The notes beneath the pieces are model-generated. The model had not been told where the DNA came from, ran no database searches, and saw only the letters and a list, made by a program, of their open reading frames with translations. A stretch of 64,000 nt of DNA, taken from positions 729,529 through 793,528 of the forward strand of contig RPFO01000015.1 in NCBI GenBank assembly GCA_009746045.1, in the 5' to 3' direction. Below are positions 32,588 to 43,242 of the stretch, one piece after another. Within the stretch, counting starts at the first letter, position 1. Each line of letters opens with the position of its first letter. The stretch is from Mesostigma viride (lineage: Eukaryota > Streptophyta > Mesostigmatophyceae > Mesostigmatales > Mesostigmataceae). The position numbers and the translations under genes were made by a program.

Positions 32588-32910
32588 AATACTTATTTGC
32601 CGGGCGCAGTTGTCATTCCGCCTAGTACAATTGCGTCACTAGTACAATTTTTGTCTGGGTACGGTACGAACCAATAACGCAATATTTAGTATCTAATCGC
32701 CGCTGCTCTTGCTGAATTTTATCCGGAAGCTGAAACAGGTGTCCGGTGAAGCGAATACTAGTGACTGGTGGTCGTGCCCTTCCATTACTCCTTATCGACA
32801 AATTTTGGGTTCTACCTGCAGTTATAACCCTTGCGCGTCTGGCTGTCGGGGTCACCAATTTCCTGTCGATTGCAAGCAGCCAACCTTGCCGAAATTTAAC
32901 ACTGTCACAA

Positions 32911-33348
32911 ATGGAGCAGAGCAATATTTTCGGTTCTCAGCATACCTATGTGATGGTCGACAAAAATGAGCACGCTGCAAACATCAGAATTGATGTAGAG
33001 TTGCTCGGACCTTCTGCACAGTGGGGTGCAGGTGTCATTGCGTTCGGCAATGGCATGATCGATCTGGTGCCACCCGATTCAGATTTGAACCCTGCTTACC
33101 AATGCGTGCCTGACAATCAGGCGAGAGTGGTGGTGGAGAGCACGGAAATTCCGGGCTCTCCCAATGTATCAATGATGCGCCTGAGGGCCGAGGCCCAGCA
33201 GGAGTTCCTGGCTGCTGCGGAGAACGGCGGGGCCAAGTGGAACACCAAAATGTATACAGGCGAGCCTCCCAACTACAGGGGAGACCAGTACCAGGGAGTG
33301 TACTCCTTCGGCGATTTTGACATCGACGGATGGGGCACCTTTTTCTAG
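32911..33348 (+). CDS. Small unrecognised gene near the right end (145 aa)
   Basis: The start is chosen at ATG 32911 (MEQSNIFGSQHTYVMVDKNE); an in-frame longer opening from 32746 crosses a palindrome (about 32811) and is less likely. The protein is compact with alternating beta-like segments (NIRIDVELLGPSAQWGAGVI, ARVVVESTEIPGSPNVSMMR) and ends GVYSFGDFDIDGWGTFF. No family is recognised. It lies on the transposase strand, 825 bp past its stop, and has a polyadenylation signal 90 bp downstream. It may be an accessory protein of the transposon or a final exon of a longer transcript. Confidence 0.55.
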   Translation: MEQSNIFGSQHTYVMVDKNEHAANIRIDVELLGPSAQWGAGVIAFGNGMIDLVPPDSDLNPAYQCVPDNQARVVVESTEIPGSPNVSMMRLRAEAQQEFLAAAENGGAKWNTKMYTGEPPNYRGDQYQGVYSFGDFDIDGWGTFF

Positions 33349-33436
33349 GCGCAATGCCTAAGTTGTCAAATACTCCGACAATGTCAAAATTGCGAATGAT
33401 AAAATTACGGACATGTGCACATATATGTACTGATTC

Positions 33437-33442
33437 AATAAA
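33437..33442 (+). terminator. AATAAA polyadenylation signal
   Basis: AATAAA lies 89 bp past the stop of the small right-end gene and about 290 bp inside the right inverted repeat. It is a plausible 3' end signal for that gene. Between it and the inverted repeat (33443-33732) there are subterminal repeats of TTTCGGCGCAA / AATTTTCGGCAAG type and no gene. Confidence 0.5.
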
Positions 33443-33732
33443 AAATTTCGGCAATTTTGTTCCCGGCATTGATAATCAAAAGCTGCTAGCAAGCCAAGGA
33501 CTTCAAAAGTGGCAATAGATCGATGTAGGTCGTCGATAAACTTGTCTAGTCGTCATATTTCGGTCGCAAAATTCGTGCGTGGCCTGCAGGCATCGGACAA
33601 AGTGCACGCAACAGCAGGAGTCGGTTGAGTTCGAAGCACGGCAGACACAAAATTTCGGCGCAAAGTCCGTCGGGCGAAAAATTCGCTCGGCTGCCAAATT
33701 TTCGGCAAGAATTTCGGCGCAATGTCCGGTTT

Positions 33733-33796
33733 TCGGACGATTGAAATTAGCGTTTTTTTCTTGCAAAAATCTACCCCATTCCGCGTGGGACCACCC
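33733..33796 (-). repeat. Right terminal inverted repeat of the 27.3-kb transposon
   Basis: Read on the - strand it starts GGGTGGTCCCACGCGGAATG, identical to the left end for 24 bp, and then TTTTGCAAGAAAAAAACGCT with one later mismatch up to TCGTCCGA. GCCA follows at 33797-33800 as the duplicated target. Confidence 0.92.
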
Positions 33797-33987
33797 GCCA
33801 GTCTTGTTATGGTTGCACCGCTAACCCATGGTACATACACACACAACCAGCAATATAGCCTTAGCTTAATTAGCCCTTGTGCAGCCATGCTATGTCCTGG
33901 ATATGATCAGACTACTTGCCCACGCTCATTGTTATGCTAATAATGCTCACATGGGTCTTATCGCACCCACAGAACTTGCCGGATCGT

Positions 33988-34090
33988 ATTAATTAATTAA
34001 TTAATTAATTAATTAATTAATTAATTAATTAATTAATTAATTAATTAATTAATTAATTAGTCAATTAATTAATTAATTAATTAGTTCATT
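33988..34090. repeat. TTAA microsatellite
   Basis: About 24 tandem TTAA units with a few interruptions (TTAGTCAATT, TTAGTTCATT). It separates the right flank of the 27.3-kb transposon (33801-33987, no gene seen) from the LTR of the second Ty3/gypsy copy. Confidence 0.95.
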
Positions 34091-34099
34091 AAACTCGTG

Positions 34100-35020
34100 C
34101 TCCCGTTGGGGATTAATTCACGGAGCACCGAAGTGCTTTTAATCCCTGCATGTGCACAACAGGAAGGAAGGGCAGAGACCCCCTTTCTCCTTCATGCCAG
34201 AGGCATGCCACCGACAGCTGCAATCGGACACGCCATAGACGATCCGGCAATTACAGGGGTCACCCGCAGTATCGCAACAAGAATCGCAACTAAAAAAAAA
34301 AATTATCATCCATTCGATTAACCCGGCAGGTATAGGCACACCATGGCACCTTCACTTTTCAAAAGTGATGTTTGGATGAGAAATGGGAGCGTGCTCTGTC
34401 GCGTTTGCGTGCAACTATCTCCTGCATCACTATATGTCCTGGCCATTCAGCTTTTGGGAACCCCAGTGTTACGACTCAAACCTCTACCGCCACCTCTACC
34501 TCTAACCGGCCTAATGCTACCTAAACTAGTAAGGCCGCCTCTAGTTAAACCCCTAGCGAAAGACGAACGAGACGATCCAGATCTCAGTGCATTTACGTAG
34601 GTACTACTGTAATACGCCATAAGCCATTTACACAAACCCGTTTACTCAAGGATTAGAGGAAGGAAACACAACTACACTGCCATGACCCAAGCTAATATGT
34701 GTTAATTCATTTAACACAAGCCGAGTGCCAACACGAGGGGTAGAACGTGCATAAATGATCACCAACGGTCCAGCATGCTCGGGCCGACATGGCCCTCGCC
34801 TACAAATGCACAGATGCACGCTGGTCCACTACATTCTACCAGAAGGATAAGGACCACTACTAAAGTACGCGGCGCGATGCCAAAAGCATCCAATGCACCA
34901 CGGTACTGTTACGAGGACAACAGTGTCCACCAGTACAAACTACACGTAAACCTAGGGACGACCGAGGCAAAGGACCTAATTTACGTCCGTAACTACAACA
35001 GATTGTTACGCGACGTAACA
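34100..35020 (-). repeat. 3' LTR of Ty3/gypsy copy 2 (far edge approximate)
   Basis: It starts at 35020 on the - strand with TGTTACGTCGCGTAACA right after a GGGTGGGGAGG polypurine tract, like copy 1. It shares GGCGAGGGCCATGT with the copy 1 LTR. The remainder diverges from copy 1 (34100-34700), so the LTR end cannot be set from this window. Confidence 0.5.
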
Positions 35021-36035
35021 CCTCCCCACCCACAAAGGTAGGGAGCCCTCTCCCTACGCACAGGGAGGAAACCAAGGGGTAGGAATAGCCTAACGCACCC
35101 AACACAACTCCAACACAATCGACAGGCCATCCAGGATACAAAGCACCAACAAGTTAACTCGGTTCCACCCCAAGTGGTGTAGGGTTAACCAGCACCAAGC
35201 CTGGTGGGAGGATCCCCTAACTGCCTGGCACGGAGGCCTTGCCGGGAGGGACGGCTCTGGGCAGGACACACAGAGTGAACAAAGTCAGCACCAAGGACCA
35301 AGAACGACCAATCAACTGGCAGAATATGAGGGCGACTCTATATATACCGGAGGGACAACACCCTCAGGTCGGGCCTAAGGCCCTCCATCTAGTTGCCATC
35401 AGTCTAGTAGGTACCACGCGAGGCCAGCAGAACATCCAGATACGCATGGTAGTGGGCCACGTCCTCCGCGTTATCATGCCTATCTACAGTGAGGAAAACA
35501 TCGGCCCACACGCCATCAGGAAAAAGACCCAGAAAGGCCCAGTAATACCTATGCTGCGTTAGGACCACCTGGCCCCGGGCCCAGTCTAAGAAGCCACAGG
35601 CAAAGAGGCGTAGGAAAGGCTCTACCGCGATCAAACAGAGAGCCCGAACGAGTAGGCGATGATACCGGATCCGATGACGCAGACCCGTCGGGAAGAACAG
35701 ATCTAGCAGAGGCTCCACATTAGCCGGCCACAACCTGATGTGCCGAATCTCACGTGAGCGCCACCGACGAGCGCACTGTCGCGACCCAAACGTCTCTAGA
35801 TAATCGCTAGCCCGAGGGGAGGATGGCCACGGGAATCCAGGCCCTGGCCCGGGAGGGGCACTGGGCGGCGGGCATCCCACTCCAGGAGGGGCTGCAGGTG
35901 CACCGCACCATACGTAGCACCAGGCGCGGCAGGGTACTCGACCGTAAGGGCATCTGAGGCCATAATGCCCAGAGGCGGAGGGTAAGCCCACTGGTAACCA
36001 CCGTAGGTGTCCAAGTCGTTATGACGCCTCGCCCA

Positions 36036-39000
36036 CACTAGGAAGTCGGGTTCTGAGATTTTTCTCAGGAATCCTGAGATTTCCTGATTTTTTTTCTCAG
36101 GATTCCTGATATTTTTCCCAGGATTCCCGAGATCGCCTGATTTTTTTTCTCAAAAAATGCTGAGACATCCTGAGAAAACCTGAGATTTTCTCAGGATTCC
36201 TGAGATTATATCAGGACTTTCTCCTGAGAATCTTGAGAAGTGCCTGAGATGCGTCCCGCCAAACACTGAGAAACACTGAGAATCCTGAGAAAATCCTGAG
36301 ATCCTGAGAAAAATGTCGGAACAACACAAAAAATCTGAAGATCTTGAGAAAACCCGCTGAATCAGAAAAAAATCAGGAAAATCAGGACACTTAGCATGGC
36401 ACAAAAAATCAGGAAAATCAGGACACTGAGCATGACACTTGAGAACTCTCAAGTGCATGAAGACAGGACACTTATGCATTATATGTGGATGCAGAAATGA
36501 TGCAGTTGACACACATGTTCATTGGAAATAAAGAAATATAATGCATGGTCCGGATTCTCCCGATTTCTGGCCTGCGCTGGCTGTCTCCTTGATAATGCAG
36601 TGCGACAAGCACACAACAAGTTACATTACAGGCATCATTGCCAGACATATAATCAATGCCACTCCTCATCAGTGTATGCAGCACTGTCAGAGTTGTCCGC
36701 ATAATTTACTACAGCACGCTGCCTCTCACTTCTCCTTTGTGAGGGAATGCATGCCTCACCGTTGCTGCTGAACGACGAAACACTAGCTATGTCATCAGGG
36801 CTCGATGCGCTGACACTAGCCGCTGCCATGGACTTGCCAGCAGTGCGGCTCTTGCCACGCGAGCGGTTTGGTAGTGCAGCGGCTGTGTGTGGTTCTACTA
36901 AACGACTTTGAGAAATATGTGCCTACTCCATGGCCCCACGTGAGCACGTGCAAAACTCAAGGTATTGAAGAGGCCGCTATCAGCTCACATCAATCGGAGC
37001 ACTACAGAACAGCATCGGGGCAACTACAGAACAGCAACCCGCGACCTTCAACCATCTTTACGTCATCGCAGCTCCGTCCGGAGTCATGGTTCATGGCGGC
37101 AAAGACGGGGTTTGGTATAGGCGCAGCATCACTTACATTCTGCAAGCGACCCCGCTACTTGCCCCGATGGGGCCACCATGGAGTAGGCACAAATTTCTGA
37201 AAGTCGTTTGGTAGAACCACACACAGCCGCTGCACTACCAAACCGCTTGAAGGCGGGTCAGAGCTAGTGATATACTATCTGAGCAAGTGACTTGACTAGT
37301 GCGAATCCCAAAGTGGAAATGCCGTGTCTATTCCGGCCTAACATGGCTGATGAAGGCGTTTATGGAATGGTGCGGCTAGGTGCAGGGTTGTGTTGTCTAA
37401 CATGGCTGCTGAAGGCATTCATGGGTGCCGCTAGGTGCAGGGTCGCGTTGCCTAATCGCAACCTTTCTTAATTTTTCGCTCGTTGGACAAACGGTCTACC
37501 ACGTAACGGTTAAGAGAGGTAGGGCGCGAAGTTGAAAGTTTGGAACGGCACCGGCTGTCGTCATGCGGCTATTTCACGGCACCATAACGGCCTTTATTTC
37601 AGTTATGTTCAGTTCAGTTTATTCCCACGCCGGTTCTCTAGCCTTGCCCGTACCGGCTTCGGAATAAACGGATGCCGGAACCGTATCCTTATTCCAATTT
37701 TTAACAGGCAGGTACTACTTCTATAAAGCCCGAATTAAGAGCTCTTTTGTAGAATGTTCTCACTGCTTTAGTGACTTTGCGTTAATAATTGTCGGCTGTC
37801 AGTCTGTCAGCCAACAATCAGAAATCGTTGTCGCACTTTATAACCTGCTCTAATGGTTGTCCGGCAAAGGAAGGACCAAGCGTTTTCTAGTGTCTGGCAG
37901 GACGGCAATTTTTGAAATGCCTTTGGCTTTCATTGGTGAATACTAGTTACTGTACCTGTAAATTTATCGGCAGTTTGCGGCTCCGACCGTTCTAAAAGGC
38001 TTTGAGACGAGTAGTAACCAGTGGAAAGGTAAGCTGTCATGACAATACGGAAGATCGCTTGGCTGGAATCACTCGAGACATTCCGCCTAGCTGCCGCTGG
38101 CTACGGATGTGACCTTTCGCAAGTCGCAATCTTTTTTTCTGCGCAAAATTCGAAAAAACGTTTGACGTAGCCGTTGTTCGCAGGCAAGTCCATGCTTAAC
38201 AGTCAGTGCTGGGGCTAGCAGGCAGTGAGGGCACATACAGGCTAGCTCGAGCGATGGGGCAACCGATTTCCATACGTAACCAATGAATGCAACCACCGAA
38301 TAACAAGCGCTGCAGGTCCGCTAAATGCGGTGATTTCTGTAGCAAACGCGGCGTATCAGTATGGATGTCGGTAGGTGCACAGTACACTAGGTATGGCCTT
38401 GAAGATAGCCAGCTGTGGTATATATCATGCAGTTCTTTACGCTTGCACGATCAGGGCCTCTGGAGCCTGCCAAGGACTTCAACCACTAAGGTCAGCGAAG
38501 TTTCGTCGTATGGTTTGACGGCTTTACAGTTAGCATGCCGGCCGTCAGTGCTCATGCGTAGGCCATTTCGTTGCGGGTAAAGCTGGCCATCTTTCTCAGA
38601 GCTATTCATGTGTTTTCTCTGAATGTTTTCATTACCATGGCCTTTTTGCGCTCAGCATCTTATGCATGTATGCTTCTATGTTGCCATTTCCCCTTCAATT
38701 TTGCGCGTGTATTGCGGGTGACCGACGCCTTCCAACTGGCATGATGCCCACGCGCGAATGGCAGAGACTGACTCTTGCTCGAGACCTGTGGTAAGTAGCT
38801 GCTAGTAACCATCCCATTCCTAGAGTCGATACTATTGTCGTCCGCGTTGATCTGTCTGCGGCCTTGCTAGAATGCATGCTTTTTCTTACTCCCTTTACAT
38901 GACTTTTTTGCAATGCTCCTCTTACATTTAGCAAGATGTGCGTGGCATTTTCCCCACATGTGGTGCCAGTCTTTGCTGTCGACAACCAGAACCTGGCTTA

Positions 39001-40139
39001 TTGCAATGTAATATCCCATCTGCTGAATGTTCTATTAATTACCTTCTGATCGTTATTACCATCGTTATCTTCGTGGTTCTCCAAGCTTAGTTTCTTATAG
39101 TGACATGAAGGTAAGCCACCATACTTGGGTTCTAGGTTCGGTGTGACTTGCTTTAATGCCGTTCCTGCCAGAATCAGCCCTTTAAAAGAAATTTAGTCTA
39201 GTTACCCTGGAGCTTCACAGTTAATAAACGTGTTTTCCCTTTTTCAATGCATCGGTCATATGCAATGTCGTGGTTTCTTGGTCTTGCACATCTCAATAAT
39301 GGCGCTGCTAGGCTTTCACTTGGGTCACCCTTTCAATGTTTTGTACCAGTCAGAAGTATCTTTTTGTATGCCGAGCATGATGTTGTTTGCTATGCCTTTG
39401 GTCTGGTTAGGTGTACATGTGCACATGCTGCAGCCCAGCGTTTCTAATCATGGTCCTGTTTAATGCTGTTTTCCCCCCTTCCTGGTTTATGCGTGCAGGT
39501 AAATGTGCAACGAAGCACAGTTTGGCAGAGTAAATGAAGAACCAAATGATCTACAAGATCTGCCAAACGATGAAGAAACAATCCTCTTTTTGTTGTGATT
39601 TATTTTTTGCCTATGAATAAAAGATTTTTTAAATAATATTGATCAATGTGATAAATGCACTGATTGTGAGTCATGCCCCTGTTGTAATCATCTTGCATTG
39701 TTGTATTTCTGACGGTCCCTGATAACACCATTTTTTTGTCTCAGAATGGCTGGAGAATTCGCTTGTGCATGTTCTTGATTTTCTTGAGATTCTACTCGTT
39801 TTTTTGTCCTGAGATTGTCCTGAGATTTTGTCCTGAGATTGTCCTGAGATTTTCACTACAAAGTCAAAATCTCGAGACCTGAGTTTTTCGGTTGAAAATC
39901 TTGAGATTTTTTTCACCAGAAATCTCAGGACCCGAGGTATGCACTTACCAGATTTCGTCAAGACAAAATATCAAGATCAATCTCAGGACAATCTCAGGAA
40001 AACTCGAGATTAATCTCAAGACATTCTAAAGACATTCTCAAGACATCTCAGGATTTCTCAGGATTTCTCAAGATTAATAAAAAAAAACTCAGGACAATCT
40101 CAAGAAATCTCAGTGCGAATTTCCGCCGACTTCCTAGTG
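36036..40139. mobile_element. CACTA-type (EnSpm) non-autonomous DNA transposon, 4.1 kb
   Basis: The ends are perfect 14-bp inverted repeats CACTAGGAAGTCGG (36036-36049, inverse at 40126-40139). Comparison with copy 1 at 4608-4622 shows the empty-site reading TATCGCTGGGCG, implying a 2-bp TG duplication. Both sides have dense subterminal repeats of TCAGGAT / CCTGAGA type (36046-36460 and 39780-40115), a CACTA hallmark thought to bind transposase. No transposase is visible; 37248-39780 has no supported gene. A 386-bp inverted-repeat element is nested at 36862. The element sits in the retroelement's extra reading frame. Confidence 0.88.
36862..37247. repeat. 386-bp element with ~70-bp inverted arms, nested in the CACTA element
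   Basis: AGCGGTTTGGTAGTGCAGCG at 36862 and its inverse ending at 37247, continuing GCTGTGTGTGGTTCTACYAA and GTGCCTACTCCATGG, about 70 bp at over 90 percent match. The centre (36945-37165) carries no gene. No clear target duplication. It is a MITE-like insertion or the arms of a decayed element. Confidence 0.8.
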
Positions 40140-41679
40140 CAGCGATACAGGACTCGACGAACCAGGATCTCACCCTGGAACACAGGATCTGCTACAATAA
40201 CCATGTCGAAAGGAGGCCGATCGGTATCAATGGGTAGGGTACGGTCCCGCGGCGCCCGACACACCTGGGAAAACCCATAGGACATGGGCGAAATGGACAG
40301 CTCCGGAGCGACGCGCGGGAGGTCACACTGTCGGCAGGCGAGCGCAGACATACCATACCCAGGAACGGGCGAGTCTCGCGACTCCGGCGTGGCATGCACC
40401 ACGGAGGGGGCACGTTCCCGGTCGCCCTGGGACAACTCCCTTAATAAGGAGTCGGCCGCGCGGAGGGCGCGATGATCCACACCGCTGGTCCTAACAACCG
40501 AAGCCAGCGAACGAGGGGCCGAAGGGGCAGGAACCGAAACAGGGGTAGGATCCTGCACAGGCACAGAGGGAGCCGACACCGCAGGAGGCCGCGACGGACC
40601 TGCAACCGCAGCTGATGCCCCGGCCTCCGCTGGAGACGCACCCTCGGGCCACATGTTGAAAATGGGGCCCGTAGGGACAGGCACCTTACCATAAAACTGG
40701 CTACCATCAAGACTCCAGTCTGGCACTGGAACCCGCTGCGGGGGACCCCCCTCCCAGAGCCTGGGTAGCCCACTCGCATCGCCAAAGAAGCCCCGCAACG
40801 GCTGCGACTGAGCTTGTGAAGGCTCGGAAGCAGCGACGGCGGGCGCGATCGCAGGGGCAGGAGACTCGCGCGGAGGCGCAGGTAAGGCGGTCACAGGCGC
40901 GGAGGCAGCAGGAGGCGTAGGAGCCGCAGCAGCCGACAAAACCACAGCGACCGAGGGCTCGCACTGGGGCGCAGGCGAAGCCGTAGTCGCCGAAGCAACA
41001 GGAGGGGTAGGCGAAGCAGCAGCAACAGGCTCCACACCAGGCGCAACGACAGCAGGCGACTGAGACGCCATGAAGGCCCCGAATGCCGAGGCTAAGGACT
41101 GGATCTGGGCCTGCATTGCAGACACGGTAGCCGCAAGGTTGGCAGACTCTGGATCCACGCCCGGAGGGGTAGGCCACGGCTCCACCGACACGCGTCTGGT
41201 CGACACCGGCGATGACGGAACAGGAGAAGGCGCCGACACTGAGGAGGAAACTGCTGCTGAGGCCGAATACTCAGGAGTATACTGCGACTCTGCCGGTGCC
41301 TCCAGAGGAGAAGGATCGCCATATGGTATCACCCCAGCAGACTGGTCCGCGATCTCCATGAACTCGACAGCCCGCAGGAGGTCACAGGGGTTGTCATCTA
41401 ACTCAGCGTCACCTTCTACCGGAAGCCACTGGAAAACCTCCCTGAGGCAAGAGCGCCCCACAGGGGTAGACAGGTAGGAGAAGATCCTGGGACACTGGAG
41501 AATGGCATCTATCTGCCCAATGGCGGGGCAGCGGGACCCACACTCAAGGACGCAGTGCCCAGCATCGTCAAAGCTGTGGACAACCAACTGCTGTGGGTCC
41601 TGTGGGTCCGGACCAAACCAGGAGACCCCGAAAAGAGCTGCCCGAACCAGAGCTGCATGGTTCGCCTGCAGGGCGGAGT

Positions 41680-43039
41680 CAGTGATGATTCATACGCGAT
41701 ACGCGTCGTACGCGGCCCCAGGTGTATAATGTATAATACGCGGTGTATAATGTATTATACGCTGATCGTACGCTAACCGTTGAAAACCCCTTTTTTGGCA
41801 TGATTTTGAGGGGTTTTCAACATTCTGAGCAACCAAGCATAGTCTGCTGGTGTTTTTCCATACCTTTTGCCTATGCATGACATATGTAGCATGACCTTTG
41901 GCATTGCCACCACTACCTAAATACAAGCTTAGTTTCTAACGGTCTAACTTGATAGTTTCTCTTCAAAATCGAGACAACATGCATTTAAGTATCAATACCA
42001 GTATCAATGCACAACTCACTGGAAAGGATAATAAATTTGTAGAACTCAAGATATGCATGCACTATACATTGCCCCGAGGTGTCGATGACATTGAAGGGCG
42101 TCGATGGCATTGAAAGGCGCAAATGAATGCCTCGCACAGCTCCTCGTCCAGCTGCTCTTTGCTGAGCCCATAAGGTGCGGGCAAATTACCGTCGGTGGAT
42201 TGGCCCTTTGATGATCCGCTTGGCCCAGCCGCCCCAGCAGCGCGCCCCGAGGTGTTGCTGGCATGAGGGGACACCCAGTTAGAGGCGTCGGTTTCTACAA
42301 CGTCTGCAAGCCTGTCTTTAAGTGCCGCCCGCACATCAGCCTGCTTCTTGGCGTCACTAGTCGCCTTCCTCTTCCTGGTATTGCTTTCCTTCTCCGCCTG
42401 CTCGACCAGCAGCCTGTAACGGAGTACTCCATCATCCATGTAGTAGTTATTTGTCTGCTGCCGATTCTTGAGGATGCGCTCTTTGCTAATGTATGTCCAG
42501 ACAGTTTCGGATGTGGCCTCTTCTTCATCGGGCCGCACATCATCATCGTGTTCCATTGACTCACGTGTCAGCCATGCCTGGATGTCGATATGCTACGATC
42601 TAGGTGCCAGACGACCACGACGTTGCTGGCACACCTTATCACCTTCTTGATCCAGATAAATAGGTGTACGTTTATTTCCAAATATACTGTTGCTTATCAC
42701 CCTCTTGATGATGAATCTTCAGCCTTCCCGCCTTCACCTTCCCGCCTTCACAAGTCACAATGAACGCGCTTTTAGCTTTAGTGCACTATACACTAGCTAG
42801 CTCATCACGCAATTATTTGTTCCTACTACAGGTCGGCGCGCCGCAGTCTAGGCAAGCAAATGCACCCACCTCGTAAGCCAACAATATGCCAAAAAATACG
42901 CGAAAATACGCAAAAATACGCAAAAATACGCAAAAATACGCGTTTGCGTATGAAAGTACCCCATTTTCATACGCGCCGCGTGCGTATCGCGTATAATACG
43001 CTTCATACGGCGTATAATACGGCGTATGAATCATCACTG
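41680..43039. mobile_element. hAT-type DNA transposon, 1360 bp, 8-bp target duplication
   Basis: Ends CAGTGATGATTCATACGC and inverse, flanked by GGCGGAGT at 41672-41679 and 43040-43047. CAGTG termini and an 8-bp duplication are the hAT pattern. Subterminal zones are rich in GCGTATAATACG palindromes (41690-41770 and 42950-43030) and AAAAATACGC repeats (42890-42945). The interior has one open frame on the - strand (42062-42556) but no recognisable hAT catalytic or dimerisation region, so it is probably non-autonomous. Confidence 0.9.
42062..42556 (-). CDS. Hypothetical protein inside the hAT-type element (164 aa)
   Basis: It starts MEHDDDVRPDEEEATSETVW and includes KERILKNRQQTNNYYMDDGV LRYRLLVEQAEKE..., a basic patch (TRKRKATSDAKKQADVRAAL), a Gly/Ser-rich linker and GLSKEQLDEELCEAFICAFQ. 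The acidic start with a basic middle could be a DNA-binding remnant of a transposase N-terminus, but no BED-type zinc ligands are seen. It may be a captured gene fragment. Confidence 0.35.
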   Translation of the reverse strand: MEHDDDVRPDEEEATSETVWTYISKERILKNRQQTNNYYMDDGVLRYRLLVEQAEKESNTRKRKATSDAKKQADVRAALKDRLADVVETDASNWVSPHASNTSGRAAGAAGPSGSSKGQSTDGNLPAPYGLSKEQLDEELCEAFICAFQCHRRPSMSSTPRGNV

Positions 43040-43242
43040 GGCGGAGTGGATGCGGCCACCAGGGTAGCTGGCCCTGGAGACCCAACGACCCGGAAGGACC
43101 TCATAATACAGCTCAGGATCAGGAGCCGGCGGTAGGGACTCCCGCGAAGGGGTAGGCTCTGACATGACGGCTGCGGAGGGGAGGGGGACAACCAACCACC
43201 CGTCGACAGCAGACATAACATAAGAGAGGAGAAGGTCTACAA

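Larger units (their letters stand above)
8250..32831. repeat. Dispersed 22-bp palindrome family (half-site GGGTCTMKCTG)
   Basis: Each copy is GGGTCTMKCTG followed by its reverse complement, centred on CTGCAG. Clear copies: 8250-8271 (CCGCGG centre), 10024-10044, 10110-10131, 10180-10201, ~12632, ~13983, ~14430, ~18750, ~18820, ~21263, ~22606, 23990-24011, 24058, 24167, 24275, 24383, 24433, ~27699, 28089, 28142, 28231, 28325, ~29980, 30930, 31016, 31095, 31173, 31247, ~32100, ~32811. All are inside the 27.3-kb transposon and nearly all are in introns or intergenic DNA. Perfect self-complementarity suits a dimeric protein site; in RNA it could pair between copies. Function unknown. Confidence 0.85.
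6498..33796. mobile_element. 27.3-kb TIR DNA transposon with DDE-type transposase and large cargo gene
   Basis: The left end (6498) and right end (33796, read on the other strand) both begin GGGTGGTCCCACGCGGAATG and stay matched for about 70 bp apart from a ~10-bp length difference. The flanks carry a 4-bp direct duplication GCCA (6494-6497 and 33797-33800). Inside are a - strand multi-exon gene (about 6792-23912, partly duplicated), two satellites (24471-26536), a + strand transposase-like gene (28003-32085) and a small + strand gene (32911-33348). A 22-bp palindrome is repeated only within these limits. No DNA polymerase B, capsid or retroviral-type integrase was seen, so it is not a Polinton. 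A 4-bp duplication with a DDE protein fits Sola-like, Ginger or related superfamilies; I cannot assign one. The unusual size comes mainly from the duplicated cargo gene. Confidence 0.9.
35404..43216 (-). pseudogene. Extra reading frame 3' of integrase, copy 2, split by two transposons (fossil)
   Basis: Retroelement portions are 43216-43040, 41679-40140 and 36035-35404. They carry EVLPGRWVSRASYPGGRIHS, CPRIFSYLSTPVGRSCLREV and PCDLLRAVEFMEIADQS, a Pro/Ala/Ser-rich middle (41.2-40.6 kb), and the C-terminal WAFLGLFPDGVWADVFLTVD / LDVLLASRGTY block. The match to copy 1 over all parts, while the Pro/Ala middle diverges, suggests both ends are folded domains and were once under selection. Function unknown. 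Confidence 0.75.

Noticed and set aside
6498-33796. Polinton/Maverick or virus-derived giant element
   Set aside because: No protein-primed DNA polymerase, retroviral-type integrase, packaging ATPase, protease or capsid proteins are seen; duplication is 4 bp, not 6.
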